A stretch of DNA of 64,000 nucleotides from JAWKXU01 sp020446465. GTDB taxonomy: Bacteria > Pseudomonadota > Alphaproteobacteria > Sphingomonadales > Sphingomonadaceae. The first letter of the stretch is position 1; each line of letters begins with the position of its first letter. The DNA is taken from contig JAWKXU010000003.1 in NCBI GenBank assembly GCA_041396845.1, forward strand, positions 248,001-312,000, given 5' to 3'. Under the pieces are notes generated by a model. It worked only from the letters and a program-made list of their open reading frames with translations, searched no databases and was not told the DNA's origin. A program made the translations under genes and the position numbers. Positions 52,509-62,076 of the stretch are shown here, in pieces.

Positions 52509-53906
52509 TCACACGCAAATGTCGGCCTTCATAGCGCGGTAAGCCTGCAAGGCCCGCTCACGCCCTTCCCGATGAGAAACAAGCATGTCGGGATAGCCGG
52601 AAGGACGCAGCAGCGGGGGCGGATCGTGAATGGCCGCATCGTCCAGATTTGCCAGTTCCGGCACCCATTGGCGGATATAAGCCGCCGCATCGAATTTTTC
52701 CGATTGGCTGAGCGGGGCCATGATCCGCGTGAACATATTGGCGTCCACCCCGCTGCCAGCCACCCATTGCCAGTTAACGCCGTTATTGGCGTAATCGGCA
52801 TCGACCAGCGTATCCCAGAACCAGCGTTCCCCCACACGCCAATCAATCAGCAGATGTTTGACCAGAAAGCTCGCCGTGATCATTCGCACCCGGTTGTGCA
52901 TCCAGCCAGTATGCCACAACTCGCGCATCCCGGCATCGACAATGGGGTATCCGGTGCGGCCTTGCTGCCATGCTGTAAGATCAGTTTCTACCCCGCCATC
53001 AAGGTCAGGCCTGCGCCAGAAATCCGATCCGAAACCGTCTCGATAGCTGGCTTCGGAATAATCCGGGAACTGCAAGATCACATTCTGGGCATAATCACGC
53101 CAGAGCAGTTCACCGCGAAATGTATCGGCGCCGCAGCCTCTCACCCTCTCCAGCGCAGCCCAGACCTGACCCGGCGAAATCTCACCCCAATGCAGATGCG
53201 GGGAAAGGCGGGATGTGCCGTCCACACCTGGCAAGTTGCGCTGATCCTCATAAGCCTCTGCCTTATGAAGGAAAACCGCCAGCCTTTCCTGCGCAGCGTG
53301 GGAGCCAGCCTGCCACATCTCACGAAGGCCGCTCGCCCAGTCTGACCGTGCGGGACGCAAGCCCCACGCTGTCAGATTATCAGATGCAGGCCACCTTTCA
53401 TGTGGTGTCAGGTTGGGTGCCGGAAGCGGATCGCGCTGCGGAAGGTGTTGCCGCGCGGCTTTGGCAAAAGGCGTGTAAATCTTGTATGCTCCGCCACTTG
53501 CCGTGGTCAGCGATCCGGGCGGCAGCAGATAGTTCCCATCATGCAGGACGAGATCCAGTTTGTCCGCCAGCGCGCTTGTCGCATCGCGCCACCAGGGTTC
53601 GTAATGGCGCAGTGCATGGACTTCATGCGCGCCCGTTTCCTCAGCAATCTGGCAGAGGTGCTCAACGCAATCGCCACGCCGCAGGATGAGCCGTGAATTG
53701 TGCCGGGCAAGGTCCGCTGCCAATGCCTCCAGCGAATGATGGAGCCACCAGCGACTTGCCCCGCCCGGTTTGCGCGCGCCCGCTCTTTCATCATCAAGCA
53801 CAAAGACAGGTATAACCGGCCCGCGCGCCGCAGCCGCGAAAAAGGCCGCTTGATCGACAAGCCGCAAGTCCCGCCGAAGCCATACAATTACCGGATTACC
53901 CTGCAT
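52509..53906 (-). CDS. phrB: Deoxyribodipyrimidine photolyase
   Basis: A 465-aa FAD-dependent DNA repair flavoprotein of the cryptochrome/photolyase family, class I CPD type. The N-terminal antenna domain starts IVWLRRDLRLVDQAAF. The FAD domain has RTGYPIVDAGMRELWHTGWMHNR, WRVGERWFWDTLVDADYANN and NWQWVAGSGVDA, the standard late block. HWGEISPGQVW is the earlier conserved block. The start overlaps the end of the membrane hydrolase gene by 11 bases. It suits a light-exposed lifestyle but does not prove one. Confidence 0.95.
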   Translation of the reverse strand: MQGNPVIVWLRRDLRLVDQAAFFAAAARGPVIPVFVLDDERAGARKPGGASRWWLHHSLEALAADLARHNSRLILRRGDCVEHLCQIAEETGAHEVHALRHYEPWWRDATSALADKLDLVLHDGNYLLPPGSLTTASGGAYKIYTPFAKAARQHLPQRDPLPAPNLTPHERWPASDNLTAWGLRPARSDWASGLREMWQAGSHAAQERLAVFLHKAEAYEDQRNLPGVDGTSRLSPHLHWGEISPGQVWAALERVRGCGADTFRGELLWRDYAQNVILQFPDYSEASYRDGFGSDFWRRPDLDGGVETDLTAWQQGRTGYPIVDAGMRELWHTGWMHNRVRMITASFLVKHLLIDWRVGERWFWDTLVDADYANNGVNWQWVAGSGVDANMFTRIMAPLSQSEKFDAAAYIRQWVPELANLDDAAIHDPPPLLRPSGYPDMLVSHREGRERALQAYRAMKADICV

Positions 53907-54903
53907 ATCCTTTGTTCACACAACCGGAGCCAGCAACGGGAAGAACAATCGTATGGAGAAACGGGTTCCGCATTTTCCTGCCGAACAGTCGCCGGCCCGA
54001 TCCAAATCGCGCATCGGAAAAGTGGACACGAACCTTGCAAGGCAGGCGTTCGACCCGCGCCATTGGCATGGTTGACCATCGCATAAACGTGCGCATCTCA
54101 GGCGTGGACCATGCCGCTCGGCGCACCAGCGGATCACGCATGTTGTCAGGGACCAGTGCCGCAGGCGCCTCCAGACCGCCGACCGGGCTCCACGGAACGC
54201 GCCCTATATTTCCACCTCCATCGCGATAAACCAGTGTCCGCTGCCAGAAGGCGAGCGGTGGAATGGTCGCATAGATCGCATCGCTCCGCCGCAGACCGGC
54301 TTGTTTGATCAGGGCTTCACGCGCCGCCAGAGTGAGCGCGCCGTTGAGCAGGATATAGGTCGCCGCAATGCTTACCGCAGCAATGGCCGGCCTGTGCCAG
54401 TCAGCGCCCCATGCCGCTGCCCGTTCCTTACGTCGCGACAGCCAGATGCCGAACCCCAGCGTGAACCATAAGAACAGGTCGATGATAAACAGCGTATCGG
54501 TATGGAACCAACGATTGCTGAACGGGCTTAACAATTGCACCGAATATGTCGTCTGCAGGTCCAGCAGCGGGTGCGACAATACGCCAATATAGCATAGCAC
54601 CAGCAACCAGCCCGCGTGCATCTCAAGGCCGCTCTTGAATGCGACGCCCCGGCGCATCTGCCAACGGTCAAGAAGCCACAAAAATGCGGCCAGCAGCGGC
54701 GGCATGACAATCCATCCGCCAACAAGGCTATGCGTCACCCCCCGATGCGTGGCGAGTGGTATCCAGCAGCTATGGCCGAAAAACACATCGAGATCAGGCA
54801 TATTGGCGCCAAGAATCAGCGCCGCCAGCCCCTTGCGGGATTTCCGCTTTAGCCCGGTTTGCCCCAGCGCCCACCCGGTCAGGCTGTGCGTCAGGTTATC
54901 CAC
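53896..54903 (-). CDS. Metal-dependent membrane hydrolase (YdjM/DUF457 family)
   Basis: A 335-aa inner-membrane protein. MDNLTHSLTGWALGQ, ILGANMPDLDVFFG, THRGVTHSL and LSHPLLDL give the conserved His and Asp residues of the family. Helices are near 60-80, 100-125, 150-170 and 190-210, and a soluble C-terminal part of about 120 residues follows. The reaction is not known; YdjM is LexA-controlled in E. coli. It precedes the photolyase gene with an 11-base overlap, so the two may respond together to DNA damage. Confidence 0.85.
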   Translation of the reverse strand: MDNLTHSLTGWALGQTGLKRKSRKGLAALILGANMPDLDVFFGHSCWIPLATHRGVTHSLVGGWIVMPPLLAAFLWLLDRWQMRRGVAFKSGLEMHAGWLLVLCYIGVLSHPLLDLQTTYSVQLLSPFSNRWFHTDTLFIIDLFLWFTLGFGIWLSRRKERAAAWGADWHRPAIAAVSIAATYILLNGALTLAAREALIKQAGLRRSDAIYATIPPLAFWQRTLVYRDGGGNIGRVPWSPVGGLEAPAALVPDNMRDPLVRRAAWSTPEMRTFMRWSTMPMARVERLPCKVRVHFSDARFGSGRRLFGRKMRNPFLHTIVLPVAGSGCVNKGYAG

Positions 54904-54981
54904 GAAGCACTATGCCCTCATCCACGCGCAGCGAATCTATTGCACGGCAACAGACCAAGGATATGCCAGATAGAGTGTCGA

Positions 54982-56010
54982 TCAGCCCTCAACTGTCCAG
55001 GTCTGGCCCTTGCCGAGCAGTTTGGCGAGATTGGCGTCCTTGCCTTCAGCCGCCTTGGCGTTTTGTTCAATAACGCTCTGCTCAAAGGTGGGACGCGGAT
55101 CGTCATAGATCACACCCAGCGCCATCGGGAAATCGGCAAACTGCGGCGTAATCCGCAAATCGATCAACATGTGCGCCAGACCACGGTTTTTCGTGTTGTG
55201 GACAGCCACATGGGCCGCTTCCCAATCACCATCGACAACATCGACAATCTTCAATGTGCAGTTCGGTTCATCAAGCGAGATGCCCTTGGTCCCGCCAGCA
55301 AAAAGCAGCGGCTGCCCGTCCTCACACCAAAGCTGCGTATCGTCTGCGCCCTTGGGCACAGCGAAATCGTCAAAACGATCCTTGTTATAGACGATGCAGT
55401 TCTGGAAAATCTCGACGAATGCCGCACCCTTGTGAGCGTGGGCGGCAATCAGCACCTCGGGAAGTTTCTTGGAAACATCGAACCCGCGCGCCACAAACCG
55501 CGCGCCTGATCCCAGTGCGAAAGCACAAGGACTGAGCGGCCGATCAACCGAACCCAGCGGTGAGGATGGCGAATTGGTGCCCTGCCTGCTGGTCGGAGAA
55601 TACTGCCCCTTGGTAAGGCCGTAAATCTCGTTGTTGAACAGCATGATCTGGCAATCAAGGTTCCGGCGCAGCAAGTGCATCGTATGGTTGCCACCGATGG
55701 ACATACCATCGCCATCACCCGTCACCAGCCAGATATCCAGCTCCGGGTTGGCAAGTTTGATGCCTGTTGCAAAGGCAGGGGCGCGGCCATGGATCGTGTG
55801 GAAGCCGTAGCTTTCCATATAGTATGGAAAGCGGCTGGAGCAGCCAATGCCCGACACGAAGACTGTGTTCGCCGGATCAGCCCCGATTTGCGGCAGTGTG
55901 CGCTGCACGGCCTTCAGGATCGCATAGTCCCCGCAACCGGGGCACCAGCGGACTTCCTGATCGGATTCCCAATCCTTCAGCGTTGTTTCAATCCTGGTGA
56001 GTTCGTTCAT
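54982..56010 (-). CDS. korB: 2-oxoacid:ferredoxin oxidoreductase, beta subunit
   Basis: A 342-aa thiamine-diphosphate subunit. WCPGCGDYAIL holds Fe-S cysteines, VSGIGCSSRFPYY follows, and the TPP motif is GDGDGMSIGGNH with NNEIYGLTKGQ. It pairs with the alpha subunit to oxidise a 2-oxoacid, most likely 2-oxoglutarate, to acyl-CoA with ferredoxin. The subunit class matches KorB rather than a pyruvate enzyme. It starts 5 bp after korA. Confidence 0.92.
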   Translation of the reverse strand: MNELTRIETTLKDWESDQEVRWCPGCGDYAILKAVQRTLPQIGADPANTVFVSGIGCSSRFPYYMESYGFHTIHGRAPAFATGIKLANPELDIWLVTGDGDGMSIGGNHTMHLLRRNLDCQIMLFNNEIYGLTKGQYSPTSRQGTNSPSSPLGSVDRPLSPCAFALGSGARFVARGFDVSKKLPEVLIAAHAHKGAAFVEIFQNCIVYNKDRFDDFAVPKGADDTQLWCEDGQPLLFAGGTKGISLDEPNCTLKIVDVVDGDWEAAHVAVHNTKNRGLAHMLIDLRITPQFADFPMALGVIYDDPRPTFEQSVIEQNAKAAEGKDANLAKLLGKGQTWTVEG

Positions 56011-56015
56011 CGCAC

Positions 56016-57884
56016 TTACTCCGCCAAAGCCTGTTCGATTGCCGCTTCGATTTCGGCAATCTGGAAAGGCTGGCCACTGGTCTTGTTAAGGGGCCGCGCA
56101 TCGACCAGAAACTGGTCGCGCAGCACAGTCTTGAACTGGCCTGTGTTCATTTCGGGAACTATGACCTTGTCATAGCTTTTGAGCAGATCGCCAAGGTTGG
56201 CGGGCAAAGGCCAGATGTGGCGCACATGGATATGGCTGACATCCAGCCCTTTCCTGCGCGCACGGCGCACAGCCTGATGGATCGGCCCGAAGGTGGATCC
56301 CCAACCGACCAGCGCCAGTTTGCCACCCTCCTCGCCCAGGCAGACGTCCTGTGCGGGAATATCGTTGGCAATACCGTCAACCTTGGCCTTGCGCGCGTCT
56401 GTCATCGCCTGGTGGTTTTCAGGCGAATAATCGAGGTTTCCGGTGCCTTCCTGCTTTTCAATGCCGCCAATGCGGTGCATCAGACCGGGCGTGCCCGGCT
56501 TGATCCACGGGCGAGCGCCCTTGGCATCGCGCTTGTACGGCAGCAGGTTTTCACCGTCATTCTTCTCCGTCAGGAACTTGACAGGGAATGGCGCGTAACT
56601 TGCCGGATCAGGCACTTTCCACGGTTCTGCCGCATTGGCGATATAGCCATCGGTCAGCAGCATGACAGGCGTCATATACTGGACTGCAATCCGGCAAGCC
56701 TCGATCGCACATTCAAAGGCATCGGCAGGGCTGCGTGTAGCGATGACCGGCATCGGCGCATCGCCGTTGCGACCATAGACCGCCTGATAAAGGTCTGACT
56801 GTTCGGTTTTGGTGGGAAGGCCGGTTGATGGCCCACCACGCTGGGAGTTCACGATCACCAGCGGCAATTCCGTCATGATCGCAAGGCCCATCGCTTCGCC
56901 TTTGAGCGCGATACCGGGGCCGGATGACGATGTAATGCCCAGTTGTCCCGCATAAGACGCACCGATCGCCGCACAGATTGCCGCGATCTCGTCTTCCGCC
57001 TGGAATGTGGTGACGCCAAACTCCTTGAGCCGGGCGAGATGGTGCAAAATCGCAGATGCCGGCGTAATCGGATAGCCACCGAAGAACATCGGCAGGTTTG
57101 CCAGTTGCGCCCCGGCAACAAGGCCAAGGCTGATCGCCTCTGCCCCTGTCACGGTGCGGTAAAGCCCCGGCTCTGTTTCTGCCGGGTCAATGTGGACCTG
57201 CTTCAGCGGCCCGGAAATTTCTGCCGTTTCGCCATAGGCATGGCCGGCATTCAAAGCCGCGATGTTGGCTTCGGCCAGTTCAGGCGCTTTGGCAAATTTC
57301 TGCTTGAGCCACTGGTGCAGCGGTTCACGCGGGCGGTCGAACATCCACAAGGCAAGGCCCAGCGTCCACATGTTCTTGCAACGCAGGGCTTCCTTGTTGC
57401 CAAGGCCAAACGGCTTGACTGCTTCAAGAGTCAACGCGCTGATATCGAATGCCAACAAGTCCCATTTGGCGAGGCTGCCATCTTCCAGCGGGTTGGTATC
57501 GTATTTGGCCTTGTCGAGATTGCGCTTCGTAAACTCCCCGGAATCGGCAATGACCAGACCGCCCGGCTTCAGCGCGGGCAGGTTCACTTTCAGCGCCGCC
57601 GTGTTCATGGCGACCAGCACGTCAGGTGCATCCCCTGCCGTTTCGATCGCAGTCGATCCGAAATTGATCTGGAATGCCGAAACCCCGAACAGCGTACCTT
57701 GCGGTGCGCGGATTTCAGCAGGAAAATCAGGGAATGTAGCAAGGTCATTCCCGGCCAGAGCAGTAGACAGCGTAAACTGCCCCCCGGTAAGCTGCATGCC
57801 ATCGCCACTATCGCCGGCGAAACGAACCACCACCGCTTCGGGAGCGGTCTGTCCGGCCTGCTTTTCGGCTGCGAGTGTTGCCAT
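56016..57884 (-). CDS. korA: 2-oxoacid:ferredoxin oxidoreductase, alpha subunit (gamma-alpha fusion)
   Basis: A 622-aa subunit. The N-terminal gamma domain starts VVVRFAGDSGDGMQLTGGQF. The alpha part begins around 200, with YPITPASAILHHLA, FQAEDEIAAICAAIGASYAG, SSSGPGIALKGEAMGLA and NSQRGGPSTGLPTKTEQSD. It binds the 2-oxoacid and thiamine diphosphate with the beta subunit. The ATG at 57884 has AAGG 8 bases ahead, better than the ATG at 57890. A hairpin lies just upstream of the ribosome-binding site. Confidence 0.92.
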   Translation of the reverse strand: MATLAAEKQAGQTAPEAVVVRFAGDSGDGMQLTGGQFTLSTALAGNDLATFPDFPAEIRAPQGTLFGVSAFQINFGSTAIETAGDAPDVLVAMNTAALKVNLPALKPGGLVIADSGEFTKRNLDKAKYDTNPLEDGSLAKWDLLAFDISALTLEAVKPFGLGNKEALRCKNMWTLGLALWMFDRPREPLHQWLKQKFAKAPELAEANIAALNAGHAYGETAEISGPLKQVHIDPAETEPGLYRTVTGAEAISLGLVAGAQLANLPMFFGGYPITPASAILHHLARLKEFGVTTFQAEDEIAAICAAIGASYAGQLGITSSSGPGIALKGEAMGLAIMTELPLVIVNSQRGGPSTGLPTKTEQSDLYQAVYGRNGDAPMPVIATRSPADAFECAIEACRIAVQYMTPVMLLTDGYIANAAEPWKVPDPASYAPFPVKFLTEKNDGENLLPYKRDAKGARPWIKPGTPGLMHRIGGIEKQEGTGNLDYSPENHQAMTDARKAKVDGIANDIPAQDVCLGEEGGKLALVGWGSTFGPIHQAVRRARRKGLDVSHIHVRHIWPLPANLGDLLKSYDKVIVPEMNTGQFKTVLRDQFLVDARPLNKTSGQPFQIAEIEAAIEQALAE

Positions 57885-57902
57885 TGTCATAACCTTCAAG
57901 CC

Positions 57903-57922
57903 AACGGGCTGAAGTGCCCGTT
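57903..57922 (-). promoter_or_regulatory. Leader hairpin ahead of korA
   Basis: A perfect 7-bp inverted repeat (AACGGGC with GCCCGTT, 6-base loop) lies 18 bases upstream of the korA ATG at 57884, just before the AAGG. It could stabilise the transcript or respond to a regulator. No T-run follows in the minus-strand direction, so it is not an intrinsic terminator. Confidence 0.4.
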
Positions 57923-58070
57923 TTATATCAACTCCCAAGCCCTATGGCCGCCAGGGCGAACGGGCAATAAAGTTTTTCTGTTTCCGATGATAATGCGCAA
58001 GTGGAAATTGTCACAATACGCCCCTAAATCCACATTTAATGTTTCAGTGAGTCGCATTTTCCATCCCGTT

Positions 58071-58553
58071 ATGACCAAATTTGAAAACCTGCCCTATCGT
58101 CCCTGTGTTGGCGTCATGCTCGTCAATGCGGATGGCAAGGCCTTTGTTGGCAAGCGCATCGACACGCGTGAGAGCGACTGGTGGCAAATGCCGCAAGGTG
58201 GGGTGGACGAAGGTGAAGATTTGCGCTCCGCTGCCTTGCGCGAACTGGCCGAGGAAACCGGCATTGTCGAACGGCATCTCAGCCTGATTGCGCAAACTCG
58301 CGAAGAAGTGTTCTACGATTTGCCTGCGGAACTACTCGGTAAACTGTGGAAGGGGCGTTATCGCGGGCAGCGCCAGACGTGGTTTCTGGCCCGTTTTCAG
58401 GGAGAAGACAGCGACATCAACCTCGCCGCCCACGATCCGGCTGAATTCTGCGACTGGAAATGGGTCGAGCCAGAACAATTGCCCGCGCTTATCATCCCGT
58501 TCAAGGCGCGCGTGTATCGGACCGTGCTCGACGAGTTTCGTTCTCTGATCTGA
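58071..58553 (+). CDS. rppH: RNA pyrophosphohydrolase
   Basis: A 160-aa Nudix hydrolase that removes pyrophosphate from the 5' end of mRNA and so starts decay. The Nudix box starts at Gly43 (GGVDEGEDLRSAAL) and continues RELAEETGI with the metal-binding Glu residues. LPYRPCVGVMLVN and WWQMPQGG are RppH markers, as is the late IPFKARVYRTVLDEF. The ATG at 58071 gives the normal N-terminus; the frame extending upstream has no relation to the family. It is a functional partner of RNase E in mRNA decay. Confidence 0.94.
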   Translation: MTKFENLPYRPCVGVMLVNADGKAFVGKRIDTRESDWWQMPQGGVDEGEDLRSAALRELAEETGIVERHLSLIAQTREEVFYDLPAELLGKLWKGRYRGQRQTWFLARFQGEDSDINLAAHDPAEFCDWKWVEPEQLPALIIPFKARVYRTVLDEFRSLI

Positions 58554-58599
58554 TCGTCGCAGGGCTTATTGGCAAAAGCGACGGCCCCGGCACCCCCGG

Positions 58600-59103
58600 T
58601 CAGTTCTGGGTGACGGAAACGTCAGGGGTTACGGCTTCTGCCGTCAAGACAGGCGTCGCTGGCCCAGTCTCGATAGATGCGGCGAGCTTGCGCGTTTCAT
58701 CACAGGCCGTTCCGCACAGGCTTTCCAGCTTTGCCAGATTCCGGCGTGCTTTTTCCACGGCGCCTTTCCCCATCATCGCTTCGCCCTCTCCGGCCAGCGC
58801 CGCAAGATTCGCGGGGCTGCGTTTCAGCACTTCGCGATAATAATGGATCGCCTTGCCATTCAGTCCGTTCGCCCGCGCAGCCGAGGCCAGGTGGAGCAAG
58901 GTCGGCGTATAGGCAGGGTCGACTGCCAGTGCAGCCTCAAACGCATTTGCCGCATCTTCGGCATTGCCGGACTGCAACGCACGGTTGCCTTCTGCGATCA
59001 ATTGCGCAGCACGCGGTGCCGGATCAGGCGTTGCGCCTACCCCCATGCTCCCGCTCACGCCAGCAAGCAGCGAAAGGGCAAGAGCAGCGGGAAAATAGCG
59101 CAT
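58600..59103 (-). CDS. TPR-repeat secreted protein
   Basis: A 167-aa protein with a signal peptide (MRYFPAALALSLLAGVSG). The body is a tandem TPR region (LIAEGNRALQSGNAEDAANAFEAALAV, LLHLASAARANG, IHYYREVLKRSPANLAALAG, GKGAVEKARRNLAKL), so it likely mediates protein contacts in the periplasm. The ATG at 59103 is preceded by AAAGGAG; an upstream frame of 16 residues lacks a signal. Two Cys residues near the end (CGTACD) could form a disulfide. Function unknown. Confidence 0.85.
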   Translation of the reverse strand: MRYFPAALALSLLAGVSGSMGVGATPDPAPRAAQLIAEGNRALQSGNAEDAANAFEAALAVDPAYTPTLLHLASAARANGLNGKAIHYYREVLKRSPANLAALAGEGEAMMGKGAVEKARRNLAKLESLCGTACDETRKLAASIETGPATPVLTAEAVTPDVSVTQN

Positions 59104-59161
59104 TGCAAACTCCTTTATGCCGGGCGCAGGATCAGATGCAGGCCGAGCCATGGAAGGGATG

Positions 59162-60349
59162 CTAGCACGCAGAAGTCAAACTTGCGACGAAAAATCCGTC
59201 AGTTCTGTCGCGAAACGGTGTCAGCCGGGTTCCCCGCCCCCGTTTCTGCCCCGCATCAATAGCTGGAAAATGCGCGCTCCAGCCCTCGTTGGCCGAAAGA
59301 AAAGCATCGACGCGCTCTGCCCCTTCAGCATCAATCAACGAACATGTGACATAGATCAGCCGGCCGCCGGGCCTGACCAGCGAAGCGCCAAGCGCCAACA
59401 GCATATCCTGCGCTGCGTTGAACCGGGCAAGCGCCTGTGGATCAAGTCTCCAACGCGCCTCAGGATTGCGTCGCCATGTGCCGGTGCCGGAACAAGGCGC
59501 ATCGACCAGCACGGCATCGGCTTGCCCTGTAATGTCAGCCAGTATCGCCGCTTCCTTGCCGGGATCGAGCAAACGGGTTTCAATGATCGTCGCGCCGGCC
59601 CGCTCCGCCCTTGGGCCGAGCCGGGACAGCCGCGCCCTGTCAATATCGCAGGCAAGCAACCTGCCCCTGTTTTCCATCGCCGCCGCCAGAGCCAGAGTCT
59701 TGCCCCCGGCCCCCGCGCAAAGATCGACAACGGTTTCGCCGGGTATCGCCGCAACGGCCCCGCAGGCCAGTTGCGAGCCGCTGTCCTGCACCTCAACCGC
59801 TCCACTTGCATAGGCATCCCACTGTTCCACGCGCGTACCGGGAGGATAGCGCAAGGCGAGCGGCGCAACGGTTTGCTCTCCCGCTTCTGGCAACGTCGCC
59901 ACAATCGACGCGCGGTCGCCGCGTAAAGTGTTGATTCTGACGTCAAGCGGAGCGCGATCCAGCAAGGCGGCGAGTTCATCGCCCGCTATATCCGATGCTG
60001 CCAGCAGATCTTGCAGCCATTGCGGCGCATAGCCGCCCTCGGCCACCGGCTCTCCTGATGAAACAGGCGCAGGGCCATGGCGTGAACCATCAAAAAGCGG
60101 CGCGATGGTGCTGTCATTTTCCGCAAGCCGCAACATGGCCGCCCGGCCACTGGGCGGAACAGGCCCGCAGGCGCGGATCGCGCCAAAGACAAGTTCGCGC
60201 ACTGCGCGCCTGTCCTTCGATCCTGCAAAGCGGCGCGTTTTGAACCACTCGCTCACGATCCGGTCAGCCGGTGCGCCCTTCCCGCGCGCCGCATCCACGA
60301 CAAGGTCGAGAATCTCTATCGCCGCCTGAACGCGCGCTGCGGGCGTCAT
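59162..60349 (-). CDS. RsmB-type rRNA (cytosine-C5) methyltransferase
   Basis: A 395-aa RsmB/NOP-family methyltransferase. An NusB-like N-terminal region (1 to about 135) is followed by the catalytic domain: VVDLCAGAGGKTLALA for SAM, ADAVLVDAPCSGTGTWRRN with one Cys, and VTCSLIDAEGAE with the second Cys typical of 5-methylcytosine enzymes. It probably modifies 16S rRNA, but the exact site cannot be read. It starts 15 bp after the guaB stop, on the same strand. Confidence 0.9.
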   Translation of the reverse strand: MTPAARVQAAIEILDLVVDAARGKGAPADRIVSEWFKTRRFAGSKDRRAVRELVFGAIRACGPVPPSGRAAMLRLAENDSTIAPLFDGSRHGPAPVSSGEPVAEGGYAPQWLQDLLAASDIAGDELAALLDRAPLDVRINTLRGDRASIVATLPEAGEQTVAPLALRYPPGTRVEQWDAYASGAVEVQDSGSQLACGAVAAIPGETVVDLCAGAGGKTLALAAAMENRGRLLACDIDRARLSRLGPRAERAGATIIETRLLDPGKEAAILADITGQADAVLVDAPCSGTGTWRRNPEARWRLDPQALARFNAAQDMLLALGASLVRPGGRLIYVTCSLIDAEGAERVDAFLSANEGWSAHFPAIDAGQKRGRGTRLTPFRDRTDGFFVASLTSAC

Positions 60350-60364
60350 GCTGCCCCCCTGGCC

Positions 60365-61822
60365 CTAGCGCGTGGGATAGTTAGGAGCCTCACGCGTGAT
60401 CGAAACATCGTGGACATGGCTTTCCGCCAGCCCGGAATTGGTGATGCGGATGAACTTTGCATGGGTCCGCAAGTCATCAATAGTGGCCGAACCGGTATAG
60501 CCCATGGCCGCCTTGATCCCGCCGACAAGCTGGTGAATCACATCCTTGGCCGGACCTTTGAACGGCACCTGCCCCTCAATCCCTTCGGGCACCAGCTTCA
60601 TCTGGTCCTTGATGTCCTGCTGGAAATAACGGTCCGCACTGCCGCGCGCCATCGCCCCCACACTGCCCATGCCGCGATAGGATTTATAGGCCCGCCCCTG
60701 ATAGAGGAATGTTTCCCCCGGCGCCTCTTCCGTGCCTGCCAGCAATGATCCGATCATGATGCTCGAAGCGCCAGCCGCCAGCGCCTTGGCCGCATCGCCC
60801 GAAGTTCGCAAACCGCCATCACCGATCACCGGAACGTCGGACTTGGCTGCTTCCTCAGCGCTTTCCATGATCGCGGTAAGCTGCGGCACGCCAACCCCGG
60901 CAACGATCCGCGTCGTGCAGATGGAGCCTGGGCCAATGCCCACTTTCACTGCATCGGCCCCCGCACCGATAAGGGCGCGCGTCGCTTCTGCCGTGGCGAC
61001 ATTGCCAGCGACGACCTGAACCGCATTGGAGATTTTCTTCACCCGCTCCACCGCGCGGGCGACATCCCGGTTATGGCCGTGCGCGGTATCGATAATCACC
61101 ACGTCGCATTCCGCGTCGATCAGTGCCTCGGTCCGTTCAAAGCCCTTGTCGCCCACTGTCGTTGCCGCAGCCACGCGCAGCCGAGCTGCCGCGTCCTTGG
61201 TCGCATTGGGGAAAGTAACGGCCTTTTCGATGTCCTTGACCGTAATAAGCCCGATGCAGCGGAAATCGTCATCGACAACCAGCAGCTTTTCAATCCGGCG
61301 CTGATGCAGCAATCGGCGCGCTTCATCTCCGCTGGTGCCGAGTTTGACCGTAGCAAGATTTTCATGCGTCATCAGCTCACGCACCGGCTGACCGGGATTG
61401 TCGGCAAAGCGCACATCACGGTGCGTGAGAATACCAACCAGCTTGCCACCACGTTCCACCACCGGAATCCCGCTGATGCGGTTGGATTGCATGATCGCCT
61501 GCGCTTCACCCAGTGTGGCATCAGGCGAAATAGTGATCGGGTTGACGACCATACCGCTTTCAAAGCGTTTAACGGCGCGCACTGCCGCGCACTGTTCTTC
61601 AATCGAAAGATTGCGGTGGAGCACACCCATACCGCCCATCTGGGCCATGACGATGGCCATATCCGCTTCGGTCACTGTATCCATCGCGGCTGAAACAACC
61701 GGGATGTTGAGCGCAATTTCCCGTGTCAGACGGGTGCGGGTGTCAGCCATCGACGGAAGAATGTCGCTTTCCGCAGGCCGCAAAAGCACATCGTCGAACG
61801 TCAGGCCTGTGGGGATTTCCAT
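60365..61822 (-). CDS. guaB: Inosine-5'-monophosphate dehydrogenase
   Basis: A 485-aa enzyme that makes XMP, the first step specific to GMP synthesis. LTFDDVLLRPAESDILPS is the usual N-terminus. Two CBS domains occupy about 90-205. The catalytic Cys302 is in GPGSICTTRIVAG, preceded by the phosphate loop; YRGMGSVGAM and the flap follow. The ATG at 61822 has GAGGAA upstream and fits family lengths; 14 more residues would be out of pattern. It is likely co-transcribed with the RsmB-type gene. Confidence 0.97.
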   Translation of the reverse strand: MEIPTGLTFDDVLLRPAESDILPSMADTRTRLTREIALNIPVVSAAMDTVTEADMAIVMAQMGGMGVLHRNLSIEEQCAAVRAVKRFESGMVVNPITISPDATLGEAQAIMQSNRISGIPVVERGGKLVGILTHRDVRFADNPGQPVRELMTHENLATVKLGTSGDEARRLLHQRRIEKLLVVDDDFRCIGLITVKDIEKAVTFPNATKDAAARLRVAAATTVGDKGFERTEALIDAECDVVIIDTAHGHNRDVARAVERVKKISNAVQVVAGNVATAEATRALIGAGADAVKVGIGPGSICTTRIVAGVGVPQLTAIMESAEEAAKSDVPVIGDGGLRTSGDAAKALAAGASSIMIGSLLAGTEEAPGETFLYQGRAYKSYRGMGSVGAMARGSADRYFQQDIKDQMKLVPEGIEGQVPFKGPAKDVIHQLVGGIKAAMGYTGSATIDDLRTHAKFIRITNSGLAESHVHDVSITREAPNYPTR

Positions 61823-62076
61823 TGTGCCGGGTTCCTCTAGCTCGGAAGAATCGTGGCGGCCCATCTAGGCCCCGCGCCGCTGCACCGCAATAGCCGGGAT
61901 CGCCTGTTTTTGGGCTTTCTCGTCAAATCACTCTGGAAAAACACGGAACATTCTCGACTTCCGGCACTTGATAGTAAAAGACATGCCCCACAATAATGAC
62001 TTTTTGCGCGCTGCCGCCCAACGCCGCCCCGATACGGCAACGGGGGTGGTCGCGCCGGGCAACGACGGGGACGACC

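Noticed and set aside
56943..58553. A 536-residue frame that would extend RppH upstream
   Set aside because: The upstream part is antisense to korA and lacks any domain pattern. The standard RppH N-terminus begins at 58071.
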